64,000 nt of DNA from Arthrobacter sp. OY3WO11 (lineage in GTDB: Bacteria > Actinomycetota > Actinomycetes > Actinomycetales > Micrococcaceae). How positions within the stretch are numbered: position 1 is the stretch's first letter; each line of letters opens with the position of its first letter. A program made the translations under genes and the position numbers. Below the pieces are notes generated by a model. It saw only the letters and a program-made list of their open reading frames with translations, ran no database searches and was not told where the DNA came from. Positions 62,895-64,000 of the stretch are shown here, piece after piece. The stretch spans positions 3,909,828 to 3,973,827 of the forward strand of contig NZ_LWLP01000001.1 of the NCBI RefSeq assembly GCF_001641125.1, written 5' to 3'.

Positions 62895-64000
62895 GGGCGC
62901 CTCCAGCGGAATCATCGAGCGGCAGCCGGATGGCCACCACGGTCCCTTCGCCCGGGGCGGTCTCCAGCTCCAGGGAACCGCTGAGGGCCTCTACCCTTTC
63001 CCGCAGCGAACGGAGGCCGAATCCGCTGCCGTCCGTGCCGCCGTCGTGCCCGGTCCCGGAGGCGCGCGTCCCGGCGGCGGGCGTCCCGGCGGCGGGCGGC
63101 GCGTCAAAGCCCACGCCGTCGTCGTAAATGTCCATGGTGACTTCCGTGCCCAGGAAGGTGAGCGTGACCACGGCGTTGCCGGCATGGGCGTGATCGCGGA
63201 CGTTGGCAAGGCTCGCCTGGGCCGCGCGGAGCAGCGTCACCTGGTGCGGTTGCGGCAGCTCGGCAGGTTCACCATCCACCTCCAGCCGGCAGCGCAGCGC
63301 CGCTCCCGCAGCCGCGGCGCTCGATTCGGTCCCTCCGCAGAGCCGGCGGAGGGCCTCCACCAGCGTGCTGTCGTGCAGCTGCGGAGAGGACAGGCCGCGG
63401 ACAAAGTTCCGCGCTTCGGCCAGGTTGTCCGCCGCCGTCTGTTGCATCAGCGCCACCCGCGACGCTGCGGTGGCCGGATCCCCGTGGGCCAGCGACTGCT
63501 CGGCCGCCCGTCCAAGCAGCACGATGCTGGACAGGCCCTGGGCCAGGGTGTCGTGAATTTCCCGGGCCAGCCGCTCCCGCTCGGCCAGCACTCCGGCCCC
63601 ATGCTGGGACGCCGCCAGTTCCTGGCGGGTGCGGCGCAGTTCATCCGCGGCCTGCCGCTGGTTCTCCGCCTCCCGGTACAGCGCAACGTAGGCAAGGCCG
63701 GTGATGACGGCGAAGGCGGCGCCAAACAGCGGGCCGACGACGGCGGCCGCGTGCGGGACCGGTTCACCGCTGGCAGACCATTGGGAGGCGATGACCGCGG
63801 TGGTCATGAGTGCGATGGCCAGCAGCGCGGGACGCCTGGGCAGCAGGTGCAGGTGCAGGAAAAACAGGGGGAACGCCAGCCAGGCAAAGTCGGCACTGCC
63901 CACCAGCAGGAGGCCCCAGAGCGCCGTCACGGCCGCCAGCCATGGGAGTCCGTAGCGGCGGGGGTTAAACCGGATCCGGCCCGCGGCATGGCGGTGTTCC
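62887..64000 (-). CDS. HisKA_3-type sensor histidine kinase (5' end outside window)
   Basis: The frame is open to the right edge; 'FNPRRYGLPWLAAV' precedes an internal GTG at 63930 that could be mistaken for a start. Visible parts: at least three membrane helices, a coiled linker ('ENQRQAADELRRTRQELAA'), a dimerisation domain with the phospho-His in 'LAREIHDTLAQGLSSIVLL', and an ATPase domain with 'DIYDDGVGFDA' and 'GFGLRSLRERVEAL'. Between those two boxes is a short Ala/Gly/Pro repeat ('PPAAGTPAAGTRASGTG'). No GAF or heme sensor is seen in the part present. Partner of the following response regulator. Confidence 0.92.
   Translation of the reverse strand, partial: EHRHAAGRIRFNPRRYGLPWLAAVTALWGLLLVGSADFAWLAFPLFFLHLHLLPRRPALLAIALMTTAVIASQWSASGEPVPHAAAVVGPLFGAAFAVITGLAYVALYREAENQRQAADELRRTRQELAASQHGAGVLAERERLAREIHDTLAQGLSSIVLLGRAAEQSLAHGDPATAASRVALMQQTAADNLAEARNFVRGLSSPQLHDSTLVEALRRLCGGTESSAAAAGAALRCRLEVDGEPAELPQPHQVTLLRAAQASLANVRDHAHAGNAVVTLTFLGTEVTMDIYDDGVGFDAPPAAGTPAAGTRASGTGHDGGTDGSGFGLRSLRERVEALSGSLELETAPGEGTVVAIRLPLDDSAGGARD

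Overview
The window is high-GC actinobacterial DNA, most likely from an Arthrobacter/Pseudarthrobacter-type soil Micrococcaceae. The evidence is strong GC bias at third codon positions, many GTG starts, cobalamin-dependent MetH, a narGHJI-narK nitrate respiration cluster, many LacI-family sugar regulators, MsiK-style sugar ABC importers without their own ATPase, and LAxTG-type (class E sortase) surface signals. This placement is inferred from gene content only.

Layout. 1-4139: tail of a LacI-type regulator and metH. 4140-17857: a defence island between metH and a two-gene ABC exporter. It holds a SNIPE-like membrane nuclease (DUF4041 + GIY-YIG) with a probable frameshift in an A7 run, a SLATT 2TM protein, a three-gene SIR2 / small protein / Rad50-like SMC operon that matches Lamassu-Sir2, a degenerate ABC'-metH' chimera, and an unrecognised 1256-residue protein with a nuclease-like N-terminus. 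The chimera contains the 3' part of an ABC exporter gene joined to an internal metH segment, in the order expected at the junction of a tandem duplication of the metH-to-ABC interval. I read the island as two alternative cargoes stacked at one hotspot. 17858-21606: heterodimeric ABC exporter.

21896-24909: two secreted low-complexity proteins, the second with a LAKTG sorting signal, and a small gene broken by one nonsense codon. 24993-33109: carbohydrate locus with two lipoprotein binding proteins, a LacI regulator, two permeases and a GH127-type beta-L-arabinofuranosidase. 33134-42719: housekeeping and stress genes (GlxA-type regulator, isochorismatase-fold hydrolase, paired SMR pumps, KatG, PRISE-type reductase, phosphotransferase, HAD phosphatase, GNAT, lipoprotein).

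42865-51036: narGHJI plus narK on the minus strand. 51171-55678: AlkD-like repair protein, then an NRAMP-fold transporter lacking the DPGN Asp, a DapA-fold lyase/aldolase and a divergent LacI regulator with three operator-like boxes. 55698-57289: small acidic protein, DUF1232 protein and an orphan OmpR-type regulator. 57627-61678: secreted GH16 glycosidase, a GT2 synthase coupled to a 54-residue LAMTG peptide, and a CE12-type rhamnogalacturonan acetylesterase. 61703-64000: PPOX flavoprotein and a NarL-type two-component system whose kinase runs off the window. DosR/DevR-like boxes precede both narG and the PPOX gene, hinting at a shared low-oxygen or redox regulon.
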